Assembly: GCA_000467715.1 (NCBI GenBank)
Contig: AJFK01000206.1
Coordinates: 1-64,000 of the forward strand
Origin: Hysterium pulicare CBS 123377
Taxonomy: Eukaryota > Ascomycota > Dothideomycetes > Hysteriales > Hysteriaceae
Direction of reading: 5' to 3'
Length of the DNA: 64,000 bases
Below are positions 47,147-60,916 of this stretch, piece by piece (within the stretch, counting starts at the first letter, position 1; the number at the start of each line of letters is the position of its first letter). The notes under the pieces were generated by a model. It had not been told where the DNA came from and did no database searches. It worked only from the letters and a program-made list of their open reading frames with translations. The translations under genes and the position numbers were made by a program.

Positions 47147-48752
47147 CTAGTACAGCACCCGCGTCCGAATACGAGCTTCAGCTGCAGTTAGCTTTGGACC
47201 TCTCGCTGAAGATGAATTCAGCTTACAAGAAAGGTCTTCGAGACTTTGCCAGAGATTTCTGATCTCCTCTTCTTTCACGTCACTGATGTCTGCCATCAGG
47301 TACGCAACCTTCGAGATGCATTAGCATTTACATAGACTCAAGACAGCCATTTGGGACTCACATCTCCTCTACTGTCCGTCATTTGTTTGTCGACGTTGTG
47401 GTCGCCAAGAATTGCGTTCACTACATGGTTAGATGAGTGCCAAAAGTATTGAAACTAAAAGACATACCTCGTCCCAATACACCAGGGACGTTCTTGTGAA
47501 TGTAAATGACTCGCACATGGTTTGGCTCGTCTAGTGTCAAGGAACGGAGGTTGACTTCTGGCATGTTGACAGCTCCAAGCGTAGTACCTTCGTTGACGTA
47601 GCGCACCAAAGCATTGCTGACCTCCACACCGATCGCGCTCTGAGCTTCTTCCGTGCTCCCACCAATGTGTGGTGTGAGGATGAGGTTCTTTAGGCTTCTA
47701 AGATCCTGCGTCCATGGGTTTAGATCATTTGAGAAGTAGTCGCCGTTGCCCGCGGGTTCATTGGGGTATACATCGAGAGCGGCGCCAGCAATCTTTCCAC
47801 TCCTCATTGCGTCTATCAGGGCCGGTATATCTACGACACTGCCACGGCTGTTGTTTAACAAATAGCTTCCGTCCTTCATTTTTTCCAGCTGGTCTTTGCT
47901 GATCATGTATTTCGTATCCGCGGTCTCCGGTACGTGGAGAGTGACAAAATCCGCGGTGTCCAACAGCTGATCAAGCGTGGCCACCTGTCGGGCAGTGCCC
48001 ATTCCCATTATTGGATTGAGGGCATCATAGTAGATGACAGCCATGCCCATGGACTCGGCAAGCACCGAAAGCTGACTTCCAATATGGCCATAGCCAACTA
48101 TGCCCAACGTCTTACCACGTATTTCCCAGCAACCCTTACTGACCTTGTTCCAAGTGCCATTGTGTAATTCCATCGATCGATCGCCTAGTTGGCGTGCGAG
48201 CGCAACCAGCTCGCCGATGACGAGTTCGGCCACACTCCTCGAATTGCTGAACGGCGAGTTAAACACGGCGATTCCTTGGCTGGCCGCATATTGCAGGTCG
48301 ACCTGATTCGTCCCGATACAGAAGCATCCTATTACGATGAGGTTCTTTGCGTGGCTCAGTATTCTCTCCGTTAGCTTCGTCTTCGAACGTATCCCAATAA
48401 CATGTACGTCTTTGATCTGATTGATCAATTGATCCTCTGGCAAGCTACCCTTCTGAGTTTCAACCTGATAGCCTTGCTCCTTCAGTATATCTACTCCGGT
48501 CTCATTTACGTTCTCCAATAACAATACTTTGATGTCTTTAGTATCGAATGGTTTTAATTGTTTTGAGGCCCCCAACCCTCCGGCCAGGCTCGAGGATTGG
48601 GCTCCAGAAAAACTCCCCCTAGCATCTTTGTAACTCGTCGGTGGACTGTGAAATGTGAATGTGGGACTAGTGCTTAACGACAAGGTGTTAGAAACAGATC
48701 TTGCGAGCCCGTTAATGCCATTTCCCCGCTGGATGTCTTTTGGTGGGGACAT
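47147..48752 (-). CDS. SER33: D-3-phosphoglycerate dehydrogenase
   Basis: Four exons (48752-47468, 47420-47362, 47308-47227, 47181-47147) give 486 residues. It catalyses the first step of serine synthesis, oxidising 3-phosphoglycerate with NAD. After a Ser-rich N-terminus of about 70 residues come KVLLLENVNETG, the NAD-binding GIVGYGHIGSQ, NNSRGSVVDI, and the catalytic His in LTPHIGGSTEEAQ. A C-terminal ACT domain (HVRVIYIHKNVPGVLGR and onward) is split by three introns, with the usual end RIRTRVLY. The ACT domain is the serine feedback site in the family. Paralogy (SER3 or SER33) cannot be told apart here. The protein is cytosolic and looks intact. Confidence 0.95.
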
Positions 48753-49594
48753 TTCGGAGAGTACAGGTGCGGGCGAGAACTAGAACAGACGCAAGTGTGT
48801 CGAAAGTTTCTAGCAGGGTGGATCTTTTTTTAGGAAAGAATATTTGTATATTCAATCGAGGGTAGACTACGTTGTGCTTCGTTTTGACGCTTATGAGTTC
48901 TTTGTCAAATGTTCGTCAGTAAACCTGTTACTACCAACAAGCGAATACCACTTGATCGCAACTCACCTGGAGGTTGAAGGTAGTAATCTCATGAAAAGCG
49001 AAAACAGAGTAATTGGGAGGAGAGCAAAATCACTGGAAGGTTGGAAATAGAAGTAGTAGTAGTTGGAGTCGGGGTCTGAGTCAATGAGCAAAGAAAAATT
49101 ATGCTGGAGAAACCGCCGCGCCGCCTAAGGTCTGGTCCCGCATGATGCAATCCGAAGCTTTGACGAAAAAAAGTCCGTGAGCTCCGCGTGCGCAGCAAAG
49201 TGTGGCCCGTCACCGGAATTAATTGGACATCAGCCACCCTCATTCACAATTCCAATCGCGGAGTTCCATGAACGCGAGCAAAGTCCTACAGCTTTGCGTG
49301 CAAGTTTATCATCTGACGGGCAAGCAAGATCCGTGCCTATTTCACATGTCCGCATTCGGAAAATCCCCCGCACAACAGGTTCAAGGCCCATCATTCTATT
49401 CATCAAAGTAAGTCGGATTGAAGAATAGGGGAAATCCATTATGCAATCTCTTTGAGAGCTAGTACGCGCTCAACTCATTTGTCTATTATTGAATACTGCC
49501 TATGCATTTCTTATGCGATTCACTTTCCCAACCTTTGTAGGATTCCAAATCCGACCATGACCTCTTCTGCACTCTTCTGCATTCCCGATACACT
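48753..49594. other. Intergenic, nothing recognised
   Basis: About 840 bases: promoter of the phosphoglycerate dehydrogenase gene and 3' end of G6PDH. Short frames here have no motif. Confidence 0.5.
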
Positions 49595-51805
<2,211 letters not shown>

Positions 51806-53363
51806 TGCGCTCGCTTTGAGATGAGAGCAACCACAGAAGGGCGTTCGAGGCTGGACGTGAACTGCTCAAAGTGCGAAAGTCGAGTTTAGTGAGGGTTTCT
51901 CCAAGTTTTGGACGGATGGTCGCAGAATAATGTTGGGCAGAAAAGCTGTTGTTGTAGAGACTTTCTTTGGTGGGGTTGATGGATTATCTGCGCATATCAA
52001 ATCAAGCGGGCACTGCGGCTTGCAACGGTGACGTCCACAACAACGAGGGGCGCTAGGTAGCTAGGAGTGGTTGCGGCAAACGAAGAGCAAAACTTCTCAA
52101 CGCTGATAACGGCAGGCTGGCGAAGGTATTTAAGGCTCCTAGTGCCAAATGCAAGGCGTACAGGTATCACTAAGCCCTCGCTCGTCTTTCAAAGCATTTG
52201 CCAACTCTCCGGGGCCAGCTAAACACATCTCCGCCGCTGAAGCAGAGTGACTAAACGCCGAGAGGGCCGACAGAGACCCCACCATCTGCGGCCACACAGC
52301 TCCAAAACCACCAGCAAACCGCCCTGACCGGCACATCCATCCTGCAAATGATTGGCGATGCCTGGTGATACAACAGATCCATGGCCTGCATCTTATCCGC
52401 AGGTCTCTCAATCATTGTGGAATCACCCATTCTCTAGAAGACTGCCTGTGTCGCTTGCCTCCTGTGCTCCGAAGTGCGGACCGGCGTGGAAGAATTGTTA
52501 TTCCATTATGCAATGAATGAAGCTATTCAAAACCCCATGCATGCGAGACGCACTTAATTACCATGGTACGCCTGCAGATCCTTTAATGCCAGAACAGACC
52601 AGGAACCAAAACAATGTGCCGGTAACTTTCGGCCCTCGGCGTGCATCTTCCTTTGGAGAATTGATAATAACCTTTGCTTAAGGTCGAGATACCTGTGGGT
52701 GGATGTGCGCTTAGCCCAGGTACAACGTCGTGGCATCTATGTCCGGCTTTAGGGGTGTTTGCTGCCTTGGAGCACGCCTAGTGACATGCTCTCTTACAGA
52801 CTGCGTTGCTGTTGAGAGCCGTTTGGTTAACGGATGGCGCGTGTTAACATTCGGAGCCGGCTCGTCATTGACATGTCGCTAGTATGCTGGCGACGGTATT
52901 GACTGAGAGATTACTATAGTAGGGGAGATTGCGCTATGGCAATTTGGAACATATATTTAGAGGACGGATGCGATTTCGTCCTCGCATAATAGCGGCAACT
53001 GTACATTCTCAAGTTGTGCTCAAGGTTTGCGCCACATCGACAAAAAGAACTTCTACGACAGAGCGAGACTCTCGACAGGTCATATGTTTGAGAAAAATGG
53101 AAATCAGAAGCTGCTGTGAAGCTGATGTAAGGTTTTCCGACTCGTAGACGTGCACAGGTTGGGGCAAGATGGTTGATTTCGGGCTAAACCTCTTGGCATC
53201 TACCATATCACGTGAAGCTTAAGCGAGCGCATCCACATTCGCTCACAATAATCGACGTCGCACCTCAAGACGAAGACGAACAAATTCGACAAGACATCAC
53301 AACAACGACTTCGGTCTCGATACCCCGTCCTCCACGAAACAACGAGATCAGAAACCGCTCGCC
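51806..53363. other. Divergent promoter region, 1.56 kb
   Basis: Lies between G6PDH and eL33, which start in opposite directions. A pyrimidine-rich or AC-rich leader (53230-53360) precedes the ribosomal gene. No other gene is supported. Confidence 0.5.
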
Positions 53364-54192
53364 ATGCCTGACGGTGCTCACCGCTGTAAGTCTTCACCTC
53401 GAAATTCCCAGACTTCCACGAACTCTTCATTGCGAGTGTGCACAATTTCCTTGACGGGCTGGAGACAAAAACTCCATTTGACAGCGATCGCTAACGTCCG
53501 TTATCTTACAGTATACGTGAAGTGAGTATTCTTCATTTTGTAGCCTTCGAAACCGAGATCCATGGAGTCGAGACCAAACCTGTAGTTCAACTGTCCATGC
53601 CAACACGTCGAAAATGCCTACCACATTCGAAAAGACCGTCTCTAAGAACTCTCAAAAGTACACGAATTATGGTACATGATGTTGCCAAAGCTAGTGGTCA
53701 TGGACATTGAGTACAGATTTGGTCGAGGGGGGACATCATGAACCCTGGCAGAGCGCTGCTTGAATATGAACGCTAACAATATTGTGTCCTAGGGGAAAGC
53801 ATCTCAGCTATCAGCGAGGGTATGATTCTACGTAACCCTATCTCTGAGCTCTCCTACTCACAAATTTATAGTAAACGCAACACAAACCCCGGAACCTCGC
53901 TCCTCAAATTAGAAGGTGTCGACGACACGACAGCTGCACAATGGTACTGCGGTAAGCGCGTTGCCTACGTCTACCGAGCTCAGAGGTCGATCCGTGGATC
54001 GAAAATCCGTGTCATTTGGGGAAAGGTTACGAGGCCACATGGTTAGTTGCTCGAGGAGAGGAAGTATTGAAACAATGTTGACGGTCGAATACAGGCAACA
54101 ACGGTGTGGTGAGAGCGAAATTCCGGTCAAACCTGCCTCCCAAGAGCTTCGGTGCTTCCGTCCGCGTCATGCTTTACCCTTCTTCAATATAA
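53364..54192 (+). CDS. RPL33: 60S ribosomal protein eL33 (L33/L35a)
   Basis: Five exons (53364-53385, 53512-53521, 53793-53819, 53872-54041, 54095-54192) give 108 residues. It is a component of the large ribosomal subunit near the E site. The protein reads [20 protein letters not shown], then [55 protein letters not shown] and [19 protein letters not shown], conserved throughout. Exon 2 has only 10 nt (part of codon L, then Y and V, and part of K). The second intron is 271 nt, the longest of the gene. Dense introns at the 5' end are usual for fungal ribosomal protein genes. Confidence 0.95.
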
Positions 54193-54416
54193 ACCTTCTT
54201 CGACAGTGTGGGAATTGGGAGTCGGAGGTGGTGGGTGCAGTGGATGAGAATGTGACACTCCGTGGGTTCGGCGGAATGGATGACATGAAGCGGAGTAGTG
54301 GGCTAGGGTATCTTGTATGCTCAGGTTTCATTCAAATCAGCATGTTCTGCTGGTAAAGGTGTCCATTGTCTTTTCATAGAATCAATGGTAAAAACGGGTT
54401 CCCTTCTTCAGGATCA

Positions 54417-54728
54417 ATGAAACTCTCAAATTCCACCACCTCTTTGTATCAATCTGTCGAAGTGTCATATAGGAGTTTGTGCGAAAGACAATTGGCATTC
54501 GAAAGGCACACTCGTAGTTTTAGAGCTGATGAAGTCGACCATTTGACCCGGTATTGTGAAGGGCTTTCGAGGGCTTTGGCAAATGGTATTTCTGTAATCT
54601 CCCCTAACCTCCCATAAACACCCTTTCACCAATGGAATTTATCTTAAAACCCTCCTACCTCCCTAGGCACCATCCAGCACTACCTCCAGAAAATCACCTC
54701 AAGGACCCACTGTAACCGATATTCCTAA
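54417..54728 (+). CDS. Possible small protein, unknown
   Basis: Two exons (54417-54585, 54667-54728) would code 76 residues (start MKLSNSTTSLYQSVEVSYRS). The splice signals are good (G|GTATTT, CCCTAG) and the phase is right. The sequence is helical, with charged stretches (RQLAFERHTRSFRADEVDHL). Its stop ends three bases before the next ATG at 54732, odd for two separate fungal genes; both may belong to one locus that I cannot assemble. No family recognised. Confidence 0.35.
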
Positions 54729-54848
54729 GCCATGAGCTCCTCAACCAAGCTCCCTCCAAAGGCCAAGATCTGCCGCGTATGCCTGCGCCGCCACCACGGC
54801 CTCTGCAAGCCAGACAGACTTCTTCGCCAACTGCGAGCATCTTGAAAT

Positions 54849-55334
54849 ATGTTCCGGAGACGGGATGAATATGCCACCGACGCTTGTGTCTGGGCCGATG
54901 CCGAACGAGAAAGAGTCGGGAAACTTATGAAGCGAGAGGCTAAGAAGGGAAGACGTGTTCATCCAGTTCCGAGCTTAACGATCACATTGCCTTATGATAA
55001 AGAGGCTTTGGGGTTCGTTTCGGACTGTCATGAGCGCATTTGCAGAGTTAGGGATAGGATTTTGGGGGAGAGGATGGAGGAGAGGGTTAAGGCTGGATTG
55101 GAGGCAAAGAAGCTGATGATACTTGTTCTAGGATTGGTGTCGAGGTGGAGACAGGTGGAATACGAGAGGATGAATAAAGGTAAGTGCTCAGTGGCGGATG
55201 TGCTCCGAGATACTCGAGAGTCCATGATGCAGAGCGAAGTAGACGATCTGGAGCTGATGCTTGAAAGCTTCGACTTCAATGATCCAGAATCGGAGTTCCC
55301 GTGGCGTGAAATGGAGGGGTTGAGTATGGACTGA
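54849..55334 (+). CDS. Hypothetical protein, 5' part uncertain
   Basis: An open frame of 161 residues (start MFRRRDEYATDACVWADAER), rich in Arg, Glu and Lys and mostly helical, with an acidic end (DLELMLESFDFNDPE). The same frame continues upstream across one in-frame TGA to an ATG at 54732, which codes a Cys-rich piece (ICRVCLRRHHGLC). A different frame through 54790-54850 reads QTDFFANCEHLEICSGDG, also protein-like with paired Cys. Either the gene has lost its frame or it carries very small introns. No function can be given. It is convergent with RAD14. Confidence 0.4.
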   Translation: MFRRRDEYATDACVWADAERERVGKLMKREAKKGRRVHPVPSLTITLPYDKEALGFVSDCHERICRVRDRILGERMEERVKAGLEAKKLMILVLGLVSRWRQVEYERMNKGKCSVADVLRDTRESMMQSEVDDLELMLESFDFNDPESEFPWREMEGLSMD

Positions 55335-55447
55335 GGAGTTTGAACTCACTCGCAGAACGGTATATTGGCCCTCCTTCGAGCTAAGGTCTATAATTCGCTA
55401 TTCTAAGGCAGACGAACCTTCGACGCCAAGACCGACCTCGACAGAGC

Positions 55448-56850
55448 TCAAAACTCCAGTTCCTCCACCTCCATACCACATTCTTCACACCTCTTCCTCG
55501 TCATCCCGGACTCCGGATCCAAAACCGACCTTCCCCACTCGTGCACATGCCTGTCCCCTATGCCTCTAATTCTATCCCCAAACTTAACATCGGCCCCCTT
55601 ATCCCCCATCAACTTTGCTCTCTTGTACGCCTCGACTCTCGTCCTTTTCTTCAGATCATCAAGCTTGTTTTTGAATTTCTTCTCCTTACGTGCCTTGGCT
55701 ACGGTCTGGCGTTTTTCGAATTCGGCATCTAGCGCCTCGGCGGAGCCCCATTTGCGTTCCGACAAGGCGTACTCTTCGACTTGGAAGCGGAGGAAGAGCT
55801 GCATGTTGTTCCAGTTTGATTTGTGAGGGTTGGGACGTTCAAGGTGGGGCAGGAGTTCGTCGTCTTTGAGTTCGGCTATTGGATGAGAAGTCATGTCAGC
55901 CTTGTACTCATCTTACCAAAGTCTCTGCATATCTAAGCAGAAGGCATGATAGACCCAAATCTCGCGTCTGCATATAGCACAACAAAAGTAGACAAACAGA
56001 AATGAAAAATCTCTTACGATCAGTTAAAAGATAATCCTCCCTCGCCTCCGTTTTTGTTAGAAGACTATATTTCTCCGGCACCTTATCCTTACAAGGATTA
56101 CACACCCCGATCCCAAACACCTCCTCCCACTTCCAATCAACCTCCAAACTCCCACATTCCCTACACTTACCTTTAACCTCCTTATTTGCCCCTGCTTCCT
56201 CCTCTTCACCACCTCTTGCCCCATTCAATGCGCTAATCCCCGGCTCAAAAGGCCCCGCTCTATCCCTCCTCAACTTCCTCAGAACCTGAAACCGCTCCCA
56301 CTCCGCAAGCGTCATATGCGCCGGTCGTTCTTCCTCCTGCCCAGGCCGTTTACCTCCTTTCATGGCCCGGTTATGTGGATCATCGTCCATGCTTAGAAAT
56401 CCTCCCTTCGTATCTGTCATCTTGCTGAAATCATACTCGATGAATTCCTTCCGTTGGAAGTTCTTCGCGGGTTGGATGAGGTTGTTGTCTTTGGGCTGAG
56501 TCATGGTTGAGGAAGAGGCGGGTTTGGGAGGAGATGTCGCCGAGGCATTGCGGTTTGTGCGTGGGACTGTGGAACTGGATACGGAGCCATAGGGACGCTT
56601 CTGACCGGCCAGTGTGGATGAGTTGCGTTGGAGAGTTGGAGCGGTGGTGGTTTTGGAGCTGTCGGCGGCGCTGCGGAAGGCTTTGGCCTTTAGACGCGCT
56701 TCTTCCTGAAAGAAAGTTAGGACATAGGCGAAGTCTTGGGCAGAAAAGTTAGATACTTGCCATGCGCCGCACCTGCTCGGGCGTGAGAGGGTTCGGAGGG
56801 AGGATGCCTGGGCGGGACGCCCGCGGTGGCGTTGAGAGTCTTTCCGCCAT
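55448..56850 (-). CDS. RAD14: Nucleotide-excision repair protein Rad14/XPA
   Basis: Three exons (56850-56761, 56705-56018, 55875-55448) give 401 residues. XPA binds damaged DNA and helps place the repair complex. Visible: N-terminal LTPEQVRRMEEARLKAKA; a disordered Ser/Thr-rich part; the zinc finger CRECGSLEVDWKWEEVFGIGVCNPC; then [46 protein letters not shown], the DNA-binding core; and a basic helix with HVHEWG. The end CEECGMEVEELEF has a further Cys pair. The first intron (56706-56760) begins GCAAGT, a GC-AG intron; the GT alternative at GAGCAG|GTGCGG would remove the conserved VRRM. It is a nuclear protein. Confidence 0.94.
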
Positions 56851-57219
56851 ATTGAAGGGTTCTGGTATTTACAAGAGTAGTATAGAGGAGCGGGGCGTAC
56901 GTCGGAGGCTCCAGAGGTTAGAACAAAAATTGTGGTGTTGCGGCTCTTACACTTGCATTGTTTGAGTCAAGTCATGATGCGCGCCAAGCCGGTGAAGACT
57001 ATCGGCCCGATCGTGAAGTTCTGGCCGCAGATACTGATTGCATGTCAAAGAGCGCAAACACAATGAATTCTATGTAAGAGTACACGCAGTTTTATAGAGA
57101 CCTCTCAAGAGGTTGGGGATAAGAGACCATTCCAAAATGCTCAGGATGGTTCCAGAACAAAGCGCAGAAGACCCGCCTCAGTCGGCAGCGTCCTGAAAGA
57201 AGGATATTATCATTATCAA

Positions 57220-58020
57220 TTACTCCTCCTTGGCACCTCCACGTCCAGATCTCTCAGCAGCCTCAATGCTCTTCTTGTCCGTCTTGATCTCTCCTCCCTG
57301 CATGGCGCCCATCAAGCCACCAGACTGCTTCCATGGTCGCTTCAGATCCCCATTCGCGGCGTGCCCCAACAGATGGATCTTGACCAAGTTGCCTTCGAAT
57401 GCGCCCTTGAGCGGGATGATGGACTGGATGAGAAGAGGGTTGGTGTATTTCATGTACAAGTGCATAACACCCATCATGCCGACACCCATGAGTTGCGACT
57501 TGAAGAGGGTGCGGAGTTGCTGGAGGTCGTAGGCTTTGATTGTGGTGGCGACAGGCTTGGGTTCTTCGCCGGAGCCCATGGGGGCGGGCTCGACATATTT
57601 GATGACGGTCATGTCTGGAGTGGGAGAGGTGTTAGTAGCGGTCTCTGATGATCTCCCACATCTCGCCGGACAAGAGAATCATCCGGGAATAAGTAGAACT
57701 AGAGTATGAGAACGTACCATTCTTCTTGTTTATTTGCGCCTGGACATATAGATAGATGCCGACAATGATGACGTTGGAGAGAATGTAGCATGCGCGGACA
57801 GCGTTCAAGACATTTGGATCGTCAAATGGAACTTTCTTCGAGATTTGCATGAAACCCCTGTAAGACGATGAGTTGCTGCTCGATCTCAGGAATGACTTCA
57901 GTTAGTCTTACAGAATAATGATGAGATTCGTCCTATTCAAATCGTTTTGTTAGCTGTGTTTCCTTTTGTTGCCTCGTTAAATTTTGGGATCATGGCTTAC
58001 ACTTGCGGATTGAGCGCCAT
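57220..58020 (-). CDS. PHO88: Pho88/SND3-like ER membrane protein
   Basis: Four exons (58020-58001, 57932-57912, 57857-57718, 57614-57220) give 191 residues. It is the SND3/Pho88 family: an ER membrane protein in SRP-independent targeting, first found through phosphate transport. Sequence in order: MALNPQVTNLIIILGFMQISKKVPFDDP, membrane segment ACYILSNVIIVGIYLYVQAQINKKN, then the conserved YDLQQLRTLFKSQLMGVGMMGVMHLYMKYTNPLLIQSI and a polar C-terminus. Exon 2 is 21 nt and codes most of TNLIIIL. All junctions are canonical and in phase. Confidence 0.95.
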
Positions 58021-58988
58021 GGTGGAGGGACTACTTCGACTTTTCTGAAGCTAAAGAGAAATCAAGGAGAGGAAAGCCCGCGAGCGACTTCAATTTAACG
58101 AAGATGAGGATGGTGAAAGTTTGTTGGCGGCAGATGGTGAAGCCCACAGACATGGGTCTAGCCGGGAACTGAGGTTTGCGAAAGGCCACGGGTCTCGGCC
58201 GGCTTTCGAATACAATCTCTGCACTTCCAATTCGCTACTTCAGTCCCAATTTTCAACATCCAACTCCAACAATGACTGTAATTTTTTGTTGTACTTGGGT
58301 TTCGTTTTTTTCTGAAATACTGTTACATCATTCAATGAAATCAACCATGAATGAGAGCTTTAAATAATAATCACCGCTTACGCGTGGTTGAGCTTTACCA
58401 AAGTCTTCCTCAACATACTCCTCAAAATGATGGCCGGCGTACCCACGCAAGATCTATTGAAGGAAGAATGATGAAAGGGATTCTCAAAGCAGTAGAAAAC
58501 TCGTTTGGTCGGAGGTAGTAAAGACATCATGTTTCCATTCTTTATCAATGTACATGGATGTATCTATGTAAACACTGGTAGAAGCCTTTCTACAACCTAC
58601 AGACATCCCGATCCCCCTGATGCCTGTTACTTTGTCTAATTATAATCAGCGTCGGTGTCGTGTCCGTTTTCCCTCTCTGTTAACTACCGGCTTTGCTGTC
58701 CATGGTTCGCAAAGGTAGGCTTTTGGTCACTTGCCGTGACAGTCTCCAGTCCCTTTCTAGAGGTCGTCTATCTCCAATATATCTTTCCACGCTTGGCTGG
58801 CGAACGTCACGCCTTGCCCTCCCTACTAACATAAGCGATGGACGATATTTGGACGCACGCACCGTGGATACCGATGATGGGTCTATATAAGCAGAAATGG
58901 GACATTGCTTAAGTCCACAGAGAGGAAGTTGGTAGATGGTATCCTGGAAGTCATCTGATCATATCATTCAAGCTGATTCTGTTGTAAT
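58021..58988. other. Intergenic with a dispersed repeat
   Basis: About 970 bases between the PHO88 promoter and the 3' end of the mannosyltransferase gene. It carries copy B of a repeat (58322-58415) and otherwise nothing recognised. Confidence 0.5.
58322..58415 (+). repeat. Dispersed repeat, copy B
   Basis: Matches 18735-18828 in the same orientation, sharing GTTACATCATTCAATGAAAT and ATCACCGCTTACGCGTGGTT. Differences are scattered substitutions and one small gap. Similarity weakens quickly outside the unit. Confidence 0.75.
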
Positions 58989-60396
58989 TTAAGCGTAGAC
59001 GCCATGTTCGGCCAGTTGTTCGTCCCAGGGGAACCATGTCTGATTGGCGTAGGTTTCCATGCATTTGATCTTTTCTGGCGGATCCAACTTCCACTGGATT
59101 CGCAAGGACGGATCATTCTCGTCTTCAGACCCCGTCCATCTTGACACGTACCCCTTTAAGGCCTTGATTTGCTTCGCAGCGGAGTTACTGTACTCGACGT
59201 TGATGCTTGGAATGACGGCAATCTTTCCGTAGCCATGATACCACATTTCTTTGCACCAAAGCTGCGGTTCACCCTGGTAGCATTCATCTTCGAACGATCT
59301 TCGGAATTTGATTTTGCGCTCAAATATTGGTTTTGCTGTAAATGCCGTCATGCCATTCCAGCACGAGAAAACCTGAAAAGGTTTGCCGGTGTGCAGCCGG
59401 TCTTGGGACTCGATGTCGTTCCAGAAGAGATTCCAGGCACTATTCCAGTTGCCATCGGCAGGGATGTCAAAGAATGAGTCTCCGGTCATGCCGCGTGCGA
59501 TCCAAACATCATAGAACGTGGGATCATTTCCAACATAGGTCCAATCCATGGCACAGGTCATATCGGCTTGCTGGTGGGAGCGCTGATGTATGAGCTCCAA
59601 GATATCTTCCATACAGACGGCGACATCATTGCTGAAGATCACAGTGGCATCGCTTGCGAATTGCTCGGGATGGTCCACAAGGGGCTGAAGGGCCTGGTTG
59701 CGAAGCTGCGCGAGAGCTTCTATTCGGTTTACCCCTACTGCTTTGGGTCGTATTTCATTCGATTGGAGATAGTAACTGACCCCTAATTCTTCCATTTCCG
59801 GTTGCAGAAGCTTCAAAGTTTCATAGGTTCCATCAACTGATCTCCCTTCCACTACGGATAGAGCACAATTTTGTGGCCCAAGAAAGTGCATTGTTTCGAC
59901 AATTGAACCAAGTAGACGAGAAAGTAAATGAGCACAGTCATGAAGATCAAGCGCGAAGAAATACTTTGGTTGAGGCGGCGTCGAACGTTTGCTGGTCGAG
60001 TTGAGGCCTGCATTGAATTTCAGATATTCGTAGCGGTTAGCGCCTGGTGCAGGACATTCGAGTCTTTCAGAGTCGATCTCTTCGGGGTTCATTATCGCCT
60101 TAACCCGGATTCCTGCCTCTTCGAAGCGTTTTGGATCGCCTTCTTTCATTGGTTTTGGCCGTTCCTCTTGAGCGATGTCTTGCAGATGTTAGGTTGCGAT
60201 CTTTCAAGGTATGTTCACGAGACTCACCAGTCGCATTTCCCGAGCTATAGTTGGGCAAGCCATGAACGAAGGTTTGAATTCGCTCGATGCCGAAAGGAGT
60301 ATCGGAAGCGAAGTGAAAGATGGCTACGAGCAACGACAATATCGCAAGTGCGAGACATGCCGCCCGCAGAGGCGCCGAGAGCTTTCGAAAGAACAT
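58989..60396 (-). CDS. Alpha-1,3-mannosyltransferase of the CMT1/CAP59 (GT69) family
   Basis: Two exons (60396-60228, 60178-58989) give 452 residues. Type II membrane topology: a short cytosolic start, then one anchor (residues about 8-28, AACLALAILSLLVAIFHFA), then the lumenal catalytic part. Family features: KYFFALDLHDCAHLLSRLLGSIVE, the SVVEGRSVDGTYETLKLL region, the ATVIFSNDVAVCMEDILELI block and CAMDWTYVGNDPTFYDVWIARGM. The Cryptococcus enzymes transfer mannose for capsule glucuronoxylomannan. In ascomycetes the family is common and probably modifies secretory glycans or glycolipids in the Golgi. Divergent from the membrane protein gene at 60917. Confidence 0.9.
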
Positions 60397-60916
60397 GCAG
60401 AGCTTTCTGAGAATTGAATATAGGAGAGATGCGGCTCATGGCGAAGATGTAATCCTTTGTTGCTTCGCCGCAGCCTTCCCGCGCCAAACGCAGGGGCCTC
60501 CTTCGTCAACGCCATCGGCTCCACAGCGCGAACACTCTCATCGTCATTTGCTCTGGCCTTGCAGCACAGCACTGCGTCTCAACTTGGCAGAAGGTGACCC
60601 TGCTTTGATTTCCACTCGATTAAGCCACTTTTGTTTCTCTTCGCCAGATGCGTTGCTTTTTTGTCTTGCAGTTGCCGGATAGAGAGCTGGACGAGAGCTG
60701 GCATGCTCAATACGAGGTTGTTTCCCGATATCAGACAGGGGCCAAAGACCTCGTGGGGACCATGTTGCGGCACAGCCAGCGGAAATAAGATGAGCAGTGT
60801 AACCGTTGAGTTCCGTCTAGGGCGAAGACTTTCCATGCAATCACTCACTTTCTCTCCTCTTTTCGCAGCGTATTGGGAGAACCAAATCAATATCTTTTCG
60901 TCTCTTCCAAACTCCA
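60397..60916. other. Divergent promoter region
   Basis: A 520-bp gap between two divergent genes for secretory-route proteins. No repeat or RNA gene seen. Confidence 0.5.

Noticed and set aside
53522-53792. Possible snoRNA in the long eL33 intron
   Set aside because: An ATGATGT string resembles box C, but no box D (CTGA) with a closing stem was found.
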